From contig JBMYRB010000009.1 in NCBI GenBank assembly GCA_049601915.1, positions 7,038 through 71,037 of the forward strand: DNA of 64,000 nt. Direction: 5' to 3'. The position numbers and the translations under genes were made by a program. How positions within the stretch are numbered: the first letter of the stretch is position 1; each line of letters begins with the position of its first letter. The notes under the pieces are model-generated. The model was not told where the DNA came from. It worked only from the letters and a program-made list of their open reading frames with translations, and did no database searches. The DNA comes from UBA8079 sp049601915 (GTDB taxonomy: Bacteria; Pseudomonadota; Alphaproteobacteria; UBA6615). Shown here piece after piece: positions 7,764-16,531 of this stretch.

Positions 7764-8786
7764 CTAGTAGGCGCGATCGACGCAGAAATCGACCACGTCT
7801 TCCAGCGCGGTGCGGTGCGCGTTATCGGGCAGCGTCGCGAGTGCGGCGCGCGCGGTGTCCGCATAGCCCCGGGCGCGGATCAGGGTGTCCGACAGGGCGT
7901 CGTGCGCGGTAAGAATTTCCCCGGCCCGTTCCAGGTCGCCGTCCTGCTGGTCCAGGTCTTCGAGGGTGCGCTTCCAGAAGGCCTGCTCATCATCATTGCC
8001 ACGGCGCAGCGCCAGGACGATCGGCAAGGTGATCTTGCCTTCGCGGAAATCGTCGCCGACGCCTTTGCCGAATGCCTTGTCGGTTGCCGAGTAATCGAGA
8101 TAGTCATCGACCAGCTGGAAGGCGATCCCGAGATTGGCGCCATATTGCTCGAGTGCGGTTTCGTCTTCGGGGTTGCGGTCCGCGATGTGGCCGCCGACCT
8201 GACAGGCAGCCGCGAACAGGGCGGCCGTTTTCGATCGGATGACGTAGAGGTAGTCTTCCTCCGTGGTCGCCGTGTCGTTGGCGGTCGTGAGCTGTGCGAC
8301 CTCGCCCTCGGCGATCACCGCGCTGGCGTTGGCCAGTATGTCGAGCACCTTGAGGGATTCGCTTTCGACCATGAGCTGGAAGGACCGGCTGAACAGGAAG
8401 TCGCCGACCAGCACGCTGGCCTGATTGCCCCACACGGCGTTGGCCGTGTCGCGCCCGCGCCGGAGATCGGATTCATCGACCACATCGTCATGCAGGAGGG
8501 TGGCGGTGTGGATGAATTCGACCGCGGCCGCGAGGCCGATATGCTTGTCCCCGTCGTAACCGCACAACCGCGCGCTGGCCAGAGTCAGGAGCGGGCGCAG
8601 TCGCTTGCCGCCGGCGGCGACGAGATGGCTGGCCAGCTCGGGGATCAGCGGCACATCGGACTGCATATGATCGACGATGATCTGGTTCACCCGCGCGAAA
8701 TCCGCAGCGCAAAGATCGCGCAGATTATCGAGCGCTTTCGGTGTTCCTTTTGACTGGGAACCCTCCAGACGTGCAATAACGGCCAC
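7764..8786 (-). CDS. ispB: Polyprenyl (octaprenyl/decaprenyl-type) diphosphate synthase
   Basis: A 340-residue trans-prenyltransferase that would build the ubiquinone side chain by adding IPP to an allylic diphosphate. The first Asp-rich motif is DDVVD (residues 100-104, LLHDDVVDESDLRRG) and the second is in FQLVDDYLDY. GGKRLRP marks the IPP-binding region. The GTG at 8786 is chosen because TCTGGAG lies 8 bases before it; longer starts would overlap the divergent gene's leader. Chain length cannot be read reliably from sequence, so decaprenyl is equally possible in this class. Confidence 0.92.
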   Translation of the reverse strand: MAVIARLEGSQSKGTPKALDNLRDLCAADFARVNQIIVDHMQSDVPLIPELASHLVAAGGKRLRPLLTLASARLCGYDGDKHIGLAAAVEFIHTATLLHDDVVDESDLRRGRDTANAVWGNQASVLVGDFLFSRSFQLMVESESLKVLDILANASAVIAEGEVAQLTTANDTATTEEDYLYVIRSKTAALFAAACQVGGHIADRNPEDETALEQYGANLGIAFQLVDDYLDYSATDKAFGKGVGDDFREGKITLPIVLALRRGNDDEQAFWKRTLEDLDQQDGDLERAGEILTAHDALSDTLIRARGYADTARAALATLPDNAHRTALEDVVDFCVDRAY

Positions 8787-8929
8787 GATACTCACTCCAG
8801 ATTTGTTTGCCGGATGACACCCCGCACACCCGGGACGGCGGGTTGGAGAATGTTTACGCCAGCGGCGTGCGGCGAGCATATGATGTTTCATATGGGGGTC
8901 AAGTAAGGGACCCGCCAATTCAAATCCGT

Positions 8930-9193
8930 GTGACGGAGCGAAGGTTGCGTGAATTGCTGAGGACAAATGACCATGTGGTGCTGTCTCTGGCGATGGCGTT
9001 GCTGAAGGATGCCGGCATCGAATGCGTGATGTTCGACACCCATTCGGCCATCATCGAGGGCAGCATATCGGCGATCCAGAAACGCATGATGGTGCTGGAT
9101 GAAGACTATGGTGTGGCGCGGGAGTTGCTCGTCGGTGCGAAACTCCTTGATTCCCGGGAATCCGTCGACAGGCCGGGAGGCGTGCCGGGGTGA
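8930..9193 (+). CDS. DUF2007-type small protein
   Basis: This is an 87-residue protein whose core (LRTNDHVVLSLAMALLKDAG, then a Glu-Gly-Ser-Ile loop and a basic MMVLDEDY strand) matches the DUF2007 putative signal-transducing family. The start is uncertain: GTG at 8930 or TTG at 8945, the latter behind GGAG. The longer frame from 8807 would cover the ispB promoter and is disfavoured. The stop overlaps the start of the methylase gene by four bases (GTGA), so the pair is translationally coupled. No function is established for the family. Confidence 0.7.
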   Translation: MTERRLRELLRTNDHVVLSLAMALLKDAGIECVMFDTHSAIIEGSISAIQKRMMVLDEDYGVARELLVGAKLLDSRESVDRPGGVPG

Positions 9194-9954
9194 CGTCGAT
9201 CGCGAACACAATAGACAGATTGTTGGGTGGCCGTGTCGAAGTGCAACAGCCCGGCTCGGGATTCAGGGTCTCGGTTGACGCCGTCCTACTTGCCGCTGCC
9301 GTGACTCTCGAGCCAGGACAGCGCGCACTCGATGTTGGCTGTGGCGCGGGCGGTGCGACGCTATGTCTCGTATCGCGACTGCACCATGCCGAGGTCCTCG
9401 GGATCGACCGGGACATCGCATTGGCTGAGTGCCTGGCTGAGAATGTATCGGCGAACAGTTTCGATGGCCGGGTCGAGGCCGAGGTGATGGATGTTGCCGA
9501 GGGCGCGCCCGACCATTTGCGCGGTTCGTTCGATCACGTGTTTTCCAACCCGCCTTATATGCCCCCGCACCGCGCGGATAGGCGCACGGTTGACGATGCG
9601 GTGGTCGCGGCGACGATCGAGTCCGTGCCCTTCACGGACTGGCTTGCGTTCATGGCCGCCTGCTGCCGGCCGAAGGGGCGGCTGACGATTGTCCACCGCG
9701 CCGACCGGCTCGAAGAATTGCTCGCCGGGTTCGCGGAAATCGCCGGCGAGATTCGGGTGCTACCGGTCTGGCCGCATGCGGATGCCCCGGCAAAACGCGT
9801 CATCATCACCGCGCGGTTGGGTGTGGGGACACCGACCGCGTTGTGCCCCGGGCTGGTTTTGCACGAAGCCGATGGCGCATACACGCCGGCGGCCCGGGCC
9901 ATTGTCGAAAGTGGGGGTGGCCTTGTGTTCGATGCAACGACCCACGCTGCTTAA
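9190..9954 (+). CDS. tRNA1(Val) adenine-37 N6-methyltransferase-like protein
   Basis: This is a 254-residue class I SAM-dependent methylase. Motif I reads ALDVGCGAGGATLC, the acidic motif II is LGIDRD, and the target-adenine motif is FSNPPYM. That is the N6-adenine methylase NPPY signature, in the same arrangement as TrmN6/YfiC. A role in methylating A37 of tRNA1-Val is inferred from the family. It starts on a GTG that overlaps the stop of the DUF2007 gene, a pairing common in Alphaproteobacteria. Confidence 0.82.
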   Translation: MTSIANTIDRLLGGRVEVQQPGSGFRVSVDAVLLAAAVTLEPGQRALDVGCGAGGATLCLVSRLHHAEVLGIDRDIALAECLAENVSANSFDGRVEAEVMDVAEGAPDHLRGSFDHVFSNPPYMPPHRADRRTVDDAVVAATIESVPFTDWLAFMAACCRPKGRLTIVHRADRLEELLAGFAEIAGEIRVLPVWPHADAPAKRVIITARLGVGTPTALCPGLVLHEADGAYTPAARAIVESGGGLVFDATTHAA

Positions 9955-10058
9955 CGCCATGAGCCGCTGCGGGCAGTTGGCGAAACCGGCGGCGCAAGTG
10001 TTATGAAGTTTGGTGCGTGTCATGCGGGTGCGCCGCGGAAACTTTCAGGAAGCTGTTG

Positions 10059-10289
10059 ATGTTCGGTTTTTCGCTCTCGAAGCTGCTGGTCCTGGCACTC
10101 ATCATCGGTGCGGTGATGATCGGATACCGCCTGTTTGGTCGCGGTGGTGCGAACGGTGGCAACCAAACCGTCGGCGGTCGCGGCAAGGGTGCGGCATCGG
10201 GCCCGGTCGAGCCCGAGGCGGTCGATACCGAGTATGACGGGGAAACAGGCACCTATGTGGTGCGCGACCGGGACGCAAAGCCCGACTGA
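10059..10289 (+). CDS. Small single-pass membrane protein, hypothetical
   Basis: This is a 76-residue protein with one N-terminal membrane helix (KLLVLALIIGAVMIGYRLF) followed by a Gly-rich linker and an acidic tail containing DTEYDGETGTYVVRDR. The ATG at 10059 is preferred because it begins directly at the helix. No RNA-binding or catalytic motif is visible. It sits about 170 bases upstream of glyQ on the same strand. Confidence 0.6.
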   Translation: MFGFSLSKLLVLALIIGAVMIGYRLFGRGGANGGNQTVGGRGKGAASGPVEPEAVDTEYDGETGTYVVRDRDAKPD

Positions 10290-10455
10290 GCAGCATGTTT
10301 GGCGCTGCGTATTTCTGATGCCGGGCGGCGGCGTATTTCGGGGCACGACATTGGTGAATATTGCGCACAGGATGTCGGCGACTGCGCCTTGACCGAGGGG
10401 GAGGGCGCTTCTATTTTCGCCCGCGCCGAAAGGCATTGGTGCACTACTCCGGACA

Positions 10456-11352
10456 ATGGCGATTAACACACCCGATGCAGCTCGCTCTGCGGCATCGCCG
10501 CACAGCTTTCAAGACCTGATCCTCACACTGCAGAGGTTCTGGGCCGATCATGGCTGCATCATACTCCAGCCCTACGACATGGAAGTCGGCGCGGGGACGT
10601 TTCACCCCGCCACGACGTTACGCGCCCTGGGCCCGGACCCCTGGCGTGCCGCCTTCGTGCAACCGTCGCGGCGGCCGACCGATGGGCGGTATGGCGAGAA
10701 TCCGAACCGGCTGCAGCATTACTACCAGTTTCAGGTTATCCTGAAGCCGTCGCCCCAGGACAGCCAAGAGCTCTACCTGCAAAGCCTCGCGGCGCTCAGA
10801 ATCGATTCCGGCTCACATGATATTCGCTTCGTCGAAGACGATTGGGAAAGCCCGACCTTGGGCGCCTGGGGGCTGGGCTGGGAAGTTTGGTGCGACGGGA
10901 TGGAAGTCAGCCAGTTCACCTATTTTCAGCAGGTCGGTGGTTTCGACTGCGACCCCGTGGCGGTCGAACTGACCTACGGCCTGGAGCGGCTGGCGATGTA
11001 TGTGCAGGGGGTCGAGAATGTCTACGACCTCGATTTCAACGGCGCGGGTACGAAGTATGGCGATGTCTTCCTGCGCGCCGAGCAGGAGTTCAGCGCCTAT
11101 AATTTCGAGCATGCGCACACCGACACCCTGTTCCGGCACTTCGCCGACGCCGAGGCGGAGTGCCATGCGCTGATCGCCCAGGATCTGGCACTGCCCGCGT
11201 ATGACCAATGCATCAAGGCGAGCCATGTGTTCAATCTTCTGGATGCGCGCGGCGTGATTTCGGTAACGGAGCGACAGGCCTATATCCTGCGGGTGCGGGA
11301 GCTCGCGAAGGGCTGCTGTGAAATCTGGCTGCAAGCCCAGGCGGGGGACTGA
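10456..11352 (+). CDS. glyQ: Glycine--tRNA ligase alpha subunit
   Basis: This is the 298-residue catalytic subunit of the bacterial alpha2-beta2 glycyl-tRNA synthetase, which charges tRNA-Gly. It is recognised by the family's N-terminal segment (FQDLILTLQRFWADHGC), the GAGTFHPATTLRALGP loop, the QPSRRPTDGRYGENPNRLQHYYQ block and WEVWCDGMEVSQFTYFQQ. Length is standard. It is followed six bases later by the beta subunit gene. Confidence 0.97.
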   Translation: MAINTPDAARSAASPHSFQDLILTLQRFWADHGCIILQPYDMEVGAGTFHPATTLRALGPDPWRAAFVQPSRRPTDGRYGENPNRLQHYYQFQVILKPSPQDSQELYLQSLAALRIDSGSHDIRFVEDDWESPTLGAWGLGWEVWCDGMEVSQFTYFQQVGGFDCDPVAVELTYGLERLAMYVQGVENVYDLDFNGAGTKYGDVFLRAEQEFSAYNFEHAHTDTLFRHFADAEAECHALIAQDLALPAYDQCIKASHVFNLLDARGVISVTERQAYILRVRELAKGCCEIWLQAQAGD

Positions 11353-11357
11353 GCGCG

Positions 11358-13430
11358 ATGGCCGAGCTTCTCGTCGAGTTCCGATCCGAAGAAATTCCCG
11401 CGCGCATGCAGCGACGGGCTGCGGCGGATCTTGAGCGATTGCTGACGGCGGCGCTCAAGGATAACAATCTGGAATATGACACCGTCGATGTGCGGGCCAC
11501 GCCACGGCGCTTGGCGATCCGTGTCGACGGGCTTCCCGAAACCCAGCCCTCCCGCTCGATCGAGCGCAAGGGGCCGCGCACAGACGCACCCGAGAAAGCC
11601 ATCGAGGGCTTTGTCGGGTCGATCGCGATCCCGCTGGACGAATGCGAGGTGCGCGAGGACAAGAAGGGATCCTTTTATGTCGCGGTCTGGGAGGAAACCG
11701 GCCGGCCGACCCGCGACGTGCTCTCGGAAATCGTCGTCGCCGCGGCCCATGATATTCCCTGGCCGAAATCCATGCGCTGGGCCCAGTCGAGCTTCCGCTG
11801 GATCCGGCCGCTGCACGCGGTGCTGGCAATCTTCGACGGCACACCATTATCGGGTGGGCTCGACACGGGCGACGGCATGCTCGAATTCACCGACCAGACA
11901 GCGGGCCATCGGTTCCACGCGCCCGGACTTTTCGCGGTCAAGGATTTCGCCGACTACACGGCACGGCTGCACGACGCCAAGGTCGTGGTGGACTCGGCCG
12001 TGCGCGAGCAGTCGATCCGCGAGCAGCTCGCGGAGCTTTGCGGCAATGCCGGTTTTGCGGTGCCCGATGATGACGGGCTCTACGCGGAAGTCGCGGGTCT
12101 CGTCGAGTGGCCGCAGGTTCTGATCGGATCGATCGATCCGGCCTTCATGGAACTGCCAGCGGAAGTGCTGGTCTCATCCATGCGCGAGCATCAGAAATAT
12201 TTCGGCCTGACGCAGACCGGCGGCGAGATCGCGCCGTCATTTGCATTCGTCTCGAACATCGAGGCCGATGACCCCGCCGCGGTGGTGGCCGGCAACGAGC
12301 GGGTGCTGCGCGCGCGCCTGTCGGACGCGAAGTATTTCTGGGACCAGGATTTGAAGGTCGAGCTTGAGACGATGGGCGCGTCGCTCGACGGCATCGTGTT
12401 TCACGCGAAGCTCGGCAGCATCGGCGACAAGGTCGAGCGCGTCGAGGCGCTGGCCATGTGGTTCGCCGGCGCCGTCCCCGATGCCAATTCCCAGACGGTC
12501 GCCCGCGCGGCGCGTTTGGCCAAGGCCGATTTGGTCAGCGGTATGGTGGGCGAGTTCCCTGATTTGCAGGGCACCATGGGGCGCTATTACGCGACGGCCC
12601 AGGGCGAACCCTGCGATATCGCGGATGCCATCGCCGAACATTATTCGCCGGTCGGCCCGTCTGATGCCTGCCCGTCGGCCCCCGTGAGTGCGGCTGTTGC
12701 CCTGGCCGACAAGATAGATACCCTGATCGGTTTCTGGTCGGTCGACGAAAAGCCGACCGGCTCGAAGGACCCGTTCGCGCTCCGGCGTGCGGCCCTGGGC
12801 GTGATCCGGATCATTCTGGAAAACGGCTTGCGGCTCAGCCTGCGGGCTGCATTCGCCGAGGCCCGGGCGCATCACAAATGTGATGATGCGACGTTCGACG
12901 AAGATCTTCTTTCCTTCTTTGCCGATCGCCTCAAGGTTCATCTGCGCGATGACGGCGTGCTCCAAGACCATATAGAGGCGGTCATCGAGCAGCAGCGTGA
13001 CGGGGATCTGGTCGAGCTGGTCGCGCGCGTGGATGCGCTGGGTGAATTCTTGCAGTCGGACGATGGCAACAACCTGCTGGTCGCCTATCGCCGTGCGGCA
13101 AATATCGTGCGCGCCGAAGAGAGGAAAGACGACACCGACTATGACGGGACGAAATACGACCCCGGTTTGAGCGGCTCGGAGCCGGTCGAAAGCGCGCTTT
13201 GGGATGTCTTGGCGCGGACCGAAGGTGAAATCGAAGCGGCGTTGGCTGGCGAATCGTTCGAATCCGCTATGAAAAGTCTTGCCGGATTACGCCAGCCGAT
13301 CGATGCGTTCTTCGATGAGGTAACCGTAAATGTTGACGACTCTGTCGTCAGAGGGAATCGATTGCGCCTGCTCGCGCGCATCCAAGGAGTGATGAACAAT
13401 GTCGCAGACTTCTCAAAAGTCGAGGGTTAA
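11358..13430 (+). CDS. glyS: Glycine--tRNA ligase beta subunit
   Basis: This is the 690-residue tRNA-binding subunit. It opens with LLVEFRSEEIPARMQ, and contains SMRWAQSSFRWIRPLHAVLA, the HD-like region, and the conserved KPTGSKDPFALRRAALGVIR block. The C-terminus carries the anticodon-binding DALR-like domain (LLARIQGVMNNVADFSKVEG). Its last 32 bases overlap the first possible start of ppdK, so the three genes probably form one operon. Confidence 0.97.
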   Translation: MAELLVEFRSEEIPARMQRRAAADLERLLTAALKDNNLEYDTVDVRATPRRLAIRVDGLPETQPSRSIERKGPRTDAPEKAIEGFVGSIAIPLDECEVREDKKGSFYVAVWEETGRPTRDVLSEIVVAAAHDIPWPKSMRWAQSSFRWIRPLHAVLAIFDGTPLSGGLDTGDGMLEFTDQTAGHRFHAPGLFAVKDFADYTARLHDAKVVVDSAVREQSIREQLAELCGNAGFAVPDDDGLYAEVAGLVEWPQVLIGSIDPAFMELPAEVLVSSMREHQKYFGLTQTGGEIAPSFAFVSNIEADDPAAVVAGNERVLRARLSDAKYFWDQDLKVELETMGASLDGIVFHAKLGSIGDKVERVEALAMWFAGAVPDANSQTVARAARLAKADLVSGMVGEFPDLQGTMGRYYATAQGEPCDIADAIAEHYSPVGPSDACPSAPVSAAVALADKIDTLIGFWSVDEKPTGSKDPFALRRAALGVIRIILENGLRLSLRAAFAEARAHHKCDDATFDEDLLSFFADRLKVHLRDDGVLQDHIEAVIEQQRDGDLVELVARVDALGEFLQSDDGNNLLVAYRRAANIVRAEERKDDTDYDGTKYDPGLSGSEPVESALWDVLARTEGEIEAALAGESFESAMKSLAGLRQPIDAFFDEVTVNVDDSVVRGNRLRLLARIQGVMNNVADFSKVEG

Positions 13431-16119
13431 GGGAAGTTCGATGGACGCTGCAACGGAAAAGTGGGTTTATAGCTTCGCGGCCGGGTCTTCGGACGGCAGC
13501 GCGGAAATGAAGAACCTCCTCGGTGGCAAGGGCGCCAACCTGGCGGAGATGTGCAATCTGGGGCTTCCCGTTCCCCCGGGGTTCACGATCACGACCGACC
13601 TTTGCACCCATTACTACGATAATGGCGAGACCTATCCCGATAGCCTCGACGCGCAGGTCGAGTCGGCGCTCGCGGCGATTGAGAACGATGTTGGCACGCA
13701 GTTCGGCGATGCCGAAAACCCGCTGCTTGTCTCGGTGCGTTCGGGCGCGCGCGCCTCGATGCCGGGCATGATGGATACCGTCCTGAACCTTGGTCTGAAC
13801 GACACAACAGTGGCGGGGCTTGCGGCACGTTCGGGCGACGCGCGTTTCGCATTCGACAGCTATCGCCGCTTCATTCAGATGTACAGCGATGTGGTGTTGG
13901 GCGTTGACCACTATATGTTCGAAGAAGTGCTCGATCATCACAAGATGGACAGTGGCCTGATCCTCGACACCGATCTGTCGGCGGAGGATTGGCAGGCGAT
14001 CGTCGGGGAATATAAGGCAATCGTTGAGCGGGAGCTGGGCTCTCCCTTCCCGCAGGATCCCCGCGAGCAGCTTTGGGGCGCGATCGGCGCCGTGTTCGGT
14101 TCGTGGATGAACCAGCGCGCTATCACCTATCGCCGGCTGCAGAATATCCCGGCCGAATGGGGCACGGCGGTGAATGTGCAGGCGATGGTGTTCGGGAATA
14201 TGGGCGATGACTGTGCGACCGGCGTCGCCTTCACCCGCGACCCGTCGACAGGCGAGAATATTTTCTACGGCGAGTATCTCGTCAATGCGCAGGGCGAGGA
14301 TGTGGTGGCCGGTATCCGGACACCCCAGCATCTGACGATTTCGGGCAAGGAGCGCAACGGCTCAGACCTTCCGTCGATGGAAGAGGTGATGCCGGAGGTG
14401 TTCGGGCAGCTGGCCGAGGTGCGCGAGACGCTCGAGGCGCATTATAAGGACATGCAGGACATCGAGTTCACCGTCCAGAGCAACAAGCTCTACATGCTGC
14501 AGACCCGATCAGGGAAACGGACGGCTGCCGCAGCCGTGCGGATCGCGGTGGAGATGGTGGATGACGGACTTATCAGCCAGTCCGATGCGATCATGCGGGT
14601 CGAGGCCGGACAGCTGGATCAGTTGCTGCATCCACGGCTCGACCCCGATGCGCCGCGCAATATCCTGAGCAAGGGCCTGCCGGCTTCGCCGGGCGCCGCG
14701 TCGGGACGCATCGTCCTCAGTGCCGATCTCGCCGAGGACATGGCGCAGAAGGGCGAAGACGTGATCCTGGTGAGGATTGAAACCAGCCCGGAAGACATCC
14801 ACGGGATGCATGCCGCACGCGGCATTCTGACGACCCGTGGCGGGATGACCAGCCACGCGGCGGTCGTGGCGCGGGGCATGGGCCGCCCATGTGTTGCCGG
14901 CGCCGGCGGGATCACGGTGGATTATGCGAATGCGCAAGTTCGCGTCGGCGATCGTACGTTGGAGGCCGGCGATCGCATCACGATCGACGGTGCGATGGGC
15001 GAGATCATTGACGGCGAAGTGCCGACGATCGAGCCTGAAATGTCGGGTGACTTTGCCAAGCTGATGGGCTGGGCGGACGCGATCCGGCGGCTCAAGGTGC
15101 GCACGAATGCCGAGACGCCGGTTGATGCGCGCACGGCGCGCGACTTCGGTGCCGAGGGCATCGGGTTGTGTCGTACCGAGCACATGTTCTTCGATCCCGA
15201 GCGGATTGTGGCCGTACGCCGTATGATCCTGGCCGACGATGTGGCTGGCCGTCGGGCCACACTCGCCGAACTCTTGCCCTTCCAGCGGCAGGATTTTGTA
15301 GAGTTGTTCAAGATCATGGCAGGCCTTCCGGTCACGATCCGGCTTCTCGACCCGCCGTTGCATGAGTTCCTGCCGAAGTCCGAGGAGGAAATCGCCGAGG
15401 TGGCGCTGGCCGCCGGACGCGATCCGCAAGCGATGACGGATCGCGCGGTGCAGCTGCATGAATCAAATCCGATGCTGGGCCATCGTGGCTGCCGTCTCGG
15501 TATTACCTATCCGGAAATCTACGAGATGCAGGCCCGGGCGATTTTCGAGGCCGCGGTCATCGTGGCGAAGGAAACCGACGAAACGGTACTGCCTGAGATC
15601 ATGATCCCTCTCGCGGCCACGCGGAAGGAAATCGATATCCTTAAAGTCTGTATCGACCAGGTCGCCGAGGCCATCTTCGGCGAAACAGGCGCCCGTGTGG
15701 ATTATCAGGTCGGTACAATGATCGAGCTGCCGCGCGCGGCGCTGCGTGCCGGCGAGATCGCCGAATCTGCGGAGTTCTTCAGTTTCGGGACCAACGATCT
15801 GACCCAGACGACCTTCGGTATCAGCCGCGACGATGCGTCGAACTTCCTGACCGACTACGAGCATCAGGGCATCATCGATGTCGACCCGTTTGTATCAATC
15901 GATGTGGACGGTGTAGGGGAACTGTTGTCGATCGCGGCCGAACGAGGACGTGCGACACGTGCGGATATCAAGCTCGGGATTTGCGGTGAGCATGGCGGTG
16001 ACCCGGCGTCGGTCAAATTCTGCGACCGGTCCGGCCTGGACTATGTGTCCTGTTCGCCTTACCGCGTGCCGATTGCGCGCCTCGCGGCAGCGCAAGCCAG
16101 CGTCGAAGCCGAAAGCTAA
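13399..16119 (+). CDS. ppdK: Pyruvate, phosphate dikinase
   Basis: This 906-residue enzyme interconverts pyruvate + ATP + Pi with PEP + AMP + PPi. The N-terminal ATP-grasp domain begins at KWVYSF...LLGGKGANLAEM. The central phospho-His domain reads ILTTRGGMTSHAAVVARGMG, with the catalytic His after TS. The C-terminal PEP/pyruvate barrel has EGIGLCRTEHMFF and a GTNDLTQTTFG loop, ending with the active-site Cys in KLGICGEHGGDP. ATG 13399 has AAGGAG nine bases upstream; ATG 13441 is an alternative closer to typical N-termini. Overlap with glyS implies coupled expression. It likely sets PEP/pyruvate balance. Confidence 0.96.
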   Translation: MSQTSQKSRVKGSSMDAATEKWVYSFAAGSSDGSAEMKNLLGGKGANLAEMCNLGLPVPPGFTITTDLCTHYYDNGETYPDSLDAQVESALAAIENDVGTQFGDAENPLLVSVRSGARASMPGMMDTVLNLGLNDTTVAGLAARSGDARFAFDSYRRFIQMYSDVVLGVDHYMFEEVLDHHKMDSGLILDTDLSAEDWQAIVGEYKAIVERELGSPFPQDPREQLWGAIGAVFGSWMNQRAITYRRLQNIPAEWGTAVNVQAMVFGNMGDDCATGVAFTRDPSTGENIFYGEYLVNAQGEDVVAGIRTPQHLTISGKERNGSDLPSMEEVMPEVFGQLAEVRETLEAHYKDMQDIEFTVQSNKLYMLQTRSGKRTAAAAVRIAVEMVDDGLISQSDAIMRVEAGQLDQLLHPRLDPDAPRNILSKGLPASPGAASGRIVLSADLAEDMAQKGEDVILVRIETSPEDIHGMHAARGILTTRGGMTSHAAVVARGMGRPCVAGAGGITVDYANAQVRVGDRTLEAGDRITIDGAMGEIIDGEVPTIEPEMSGDFAKLMGWADAIRRLKVRTNAETPVDARTARDFGAEGIGLCRTEHMFFDPERIVAVRRMILADDVAGRRATLAELLPFQRQDFVELFKIMAGLPVTIRLLDPPLHEFLPKSEEEIAEVALAAGRDPQAMTDRAVQLHESNPMLGHRGCRLGITYPEIYEMQARAIFEAAVIVAKETDETVLPEIMIPLAATRKEIDILKVCIDQVAEAIFGETGARVDYQVGTMIELPRAALRAGEIAESAEFFSFGTNDLTQTTFGISRDDASNFLTDYEHQGIIDVDPFVSIDVDGVGELLSIAAERGRATRADIKLGICGEHGGDPASVKFCDRSGLDYVSCSPYRVPIARLAAAQASVEAES

Positions 16120-16171
16120 AACCAGACGCCGGGGCGTCGTCGACCTTCTCCCCGAACCAGAAAATGCGAAA

Positions 16172-16199
16172 GCCGCGCCCGAAGGGGCGCGGCTTTTTT
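16172..16199 (+). terminator. Rho-independent terminator after ppdK
   Basis: GCCGCGCCC (16172-16180) pairs perfectly with GGGCGCGGC (16185-16193) around a GAAG tetraloop and is followed by six T. It lies about 50 bases after the ppdK stop and should end the glyQ-glyS-ppdK transcript. Confidence 0.9.
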
Positions 16200-16220
16200 G
16201 GTTTCGGCTGAGGGTCGACG

Positions 16221-16374
16221 CTATTCGGCGGCGACGCCGTCCTGGGTGTACTCGGATTCCGCGTGTGCGGGCTTGGTGAACAGCCAGCGGAAGAAGGCGC
16301 CCATCGTCTCACCGCGCTTGCTCCGCCTGGCGGAGGATTTCCACGTCCGATTCGTATGTAATAAGGGTGTTCAT
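16221..16374 (-). pseudogene. Micro-gene split by a frameshift (or two tandem micro-ORFs)
   Basis: On the minus strand an ATG at 16374 has AGGAG seven bases before it and opens 21 codons (MNTLITYESDVEILRQAEQA, then Arg and TGA at 16309-16311). Five bases later an ATG at 16304 opens 27 codons beginning MGAFFRWLF and ending DGVAAE (stop 16221-16223). Joining them with a one-base shift near the first stop gives a single protein of about 50 residues: a polar N-terminal helix followed by an aromatic FFRWLF helix. That resembles very short alphaproteobacterial proteins of the LRAEAM...FxWL kind. Function unknown; too short for ordinary ORF callers. Confidence 0.5.
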
Positions 16375-16449
16375 CGTGTAACTCCTACGCACGGTTTGAT
16401 CATCTTGCTCAACGGACATAGGACAGACAATATGATGCTTCAATAGATA

Positions 16450-16472
16450 AGATATGTGAAAATAGCATATCT
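16450..16472. promoter_or_regulatory. AT-rich inverted repeat upstream of the micro-gene
   Basis: AGATATG (16450-16456) and CATATCT (16466-16472) are perfect inverted repeats nine bases apart. They lie in a markedly AT-rich gap between ygfZ and the micro-gene, about 75 bases upstream of the latter. The repeat could be an operator or promoter element; no regulator is indicated. Confidence 0.3.
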
Positions 16473-16531
16473 AACGAGAAAAAGTGATATAATAAACTAT
16501 AAGATAGACAATATTGTTCCAAACAGGAACA

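Noticed and set aside
10290..10455. T-box or glycine riboswitch before glyQ
   Set aside because: No T-box sequence, no paired glycine aptamer cores and no terminator/antiterminator pair could be seen; T-boxes are also rare in Alphaproteobacteria.
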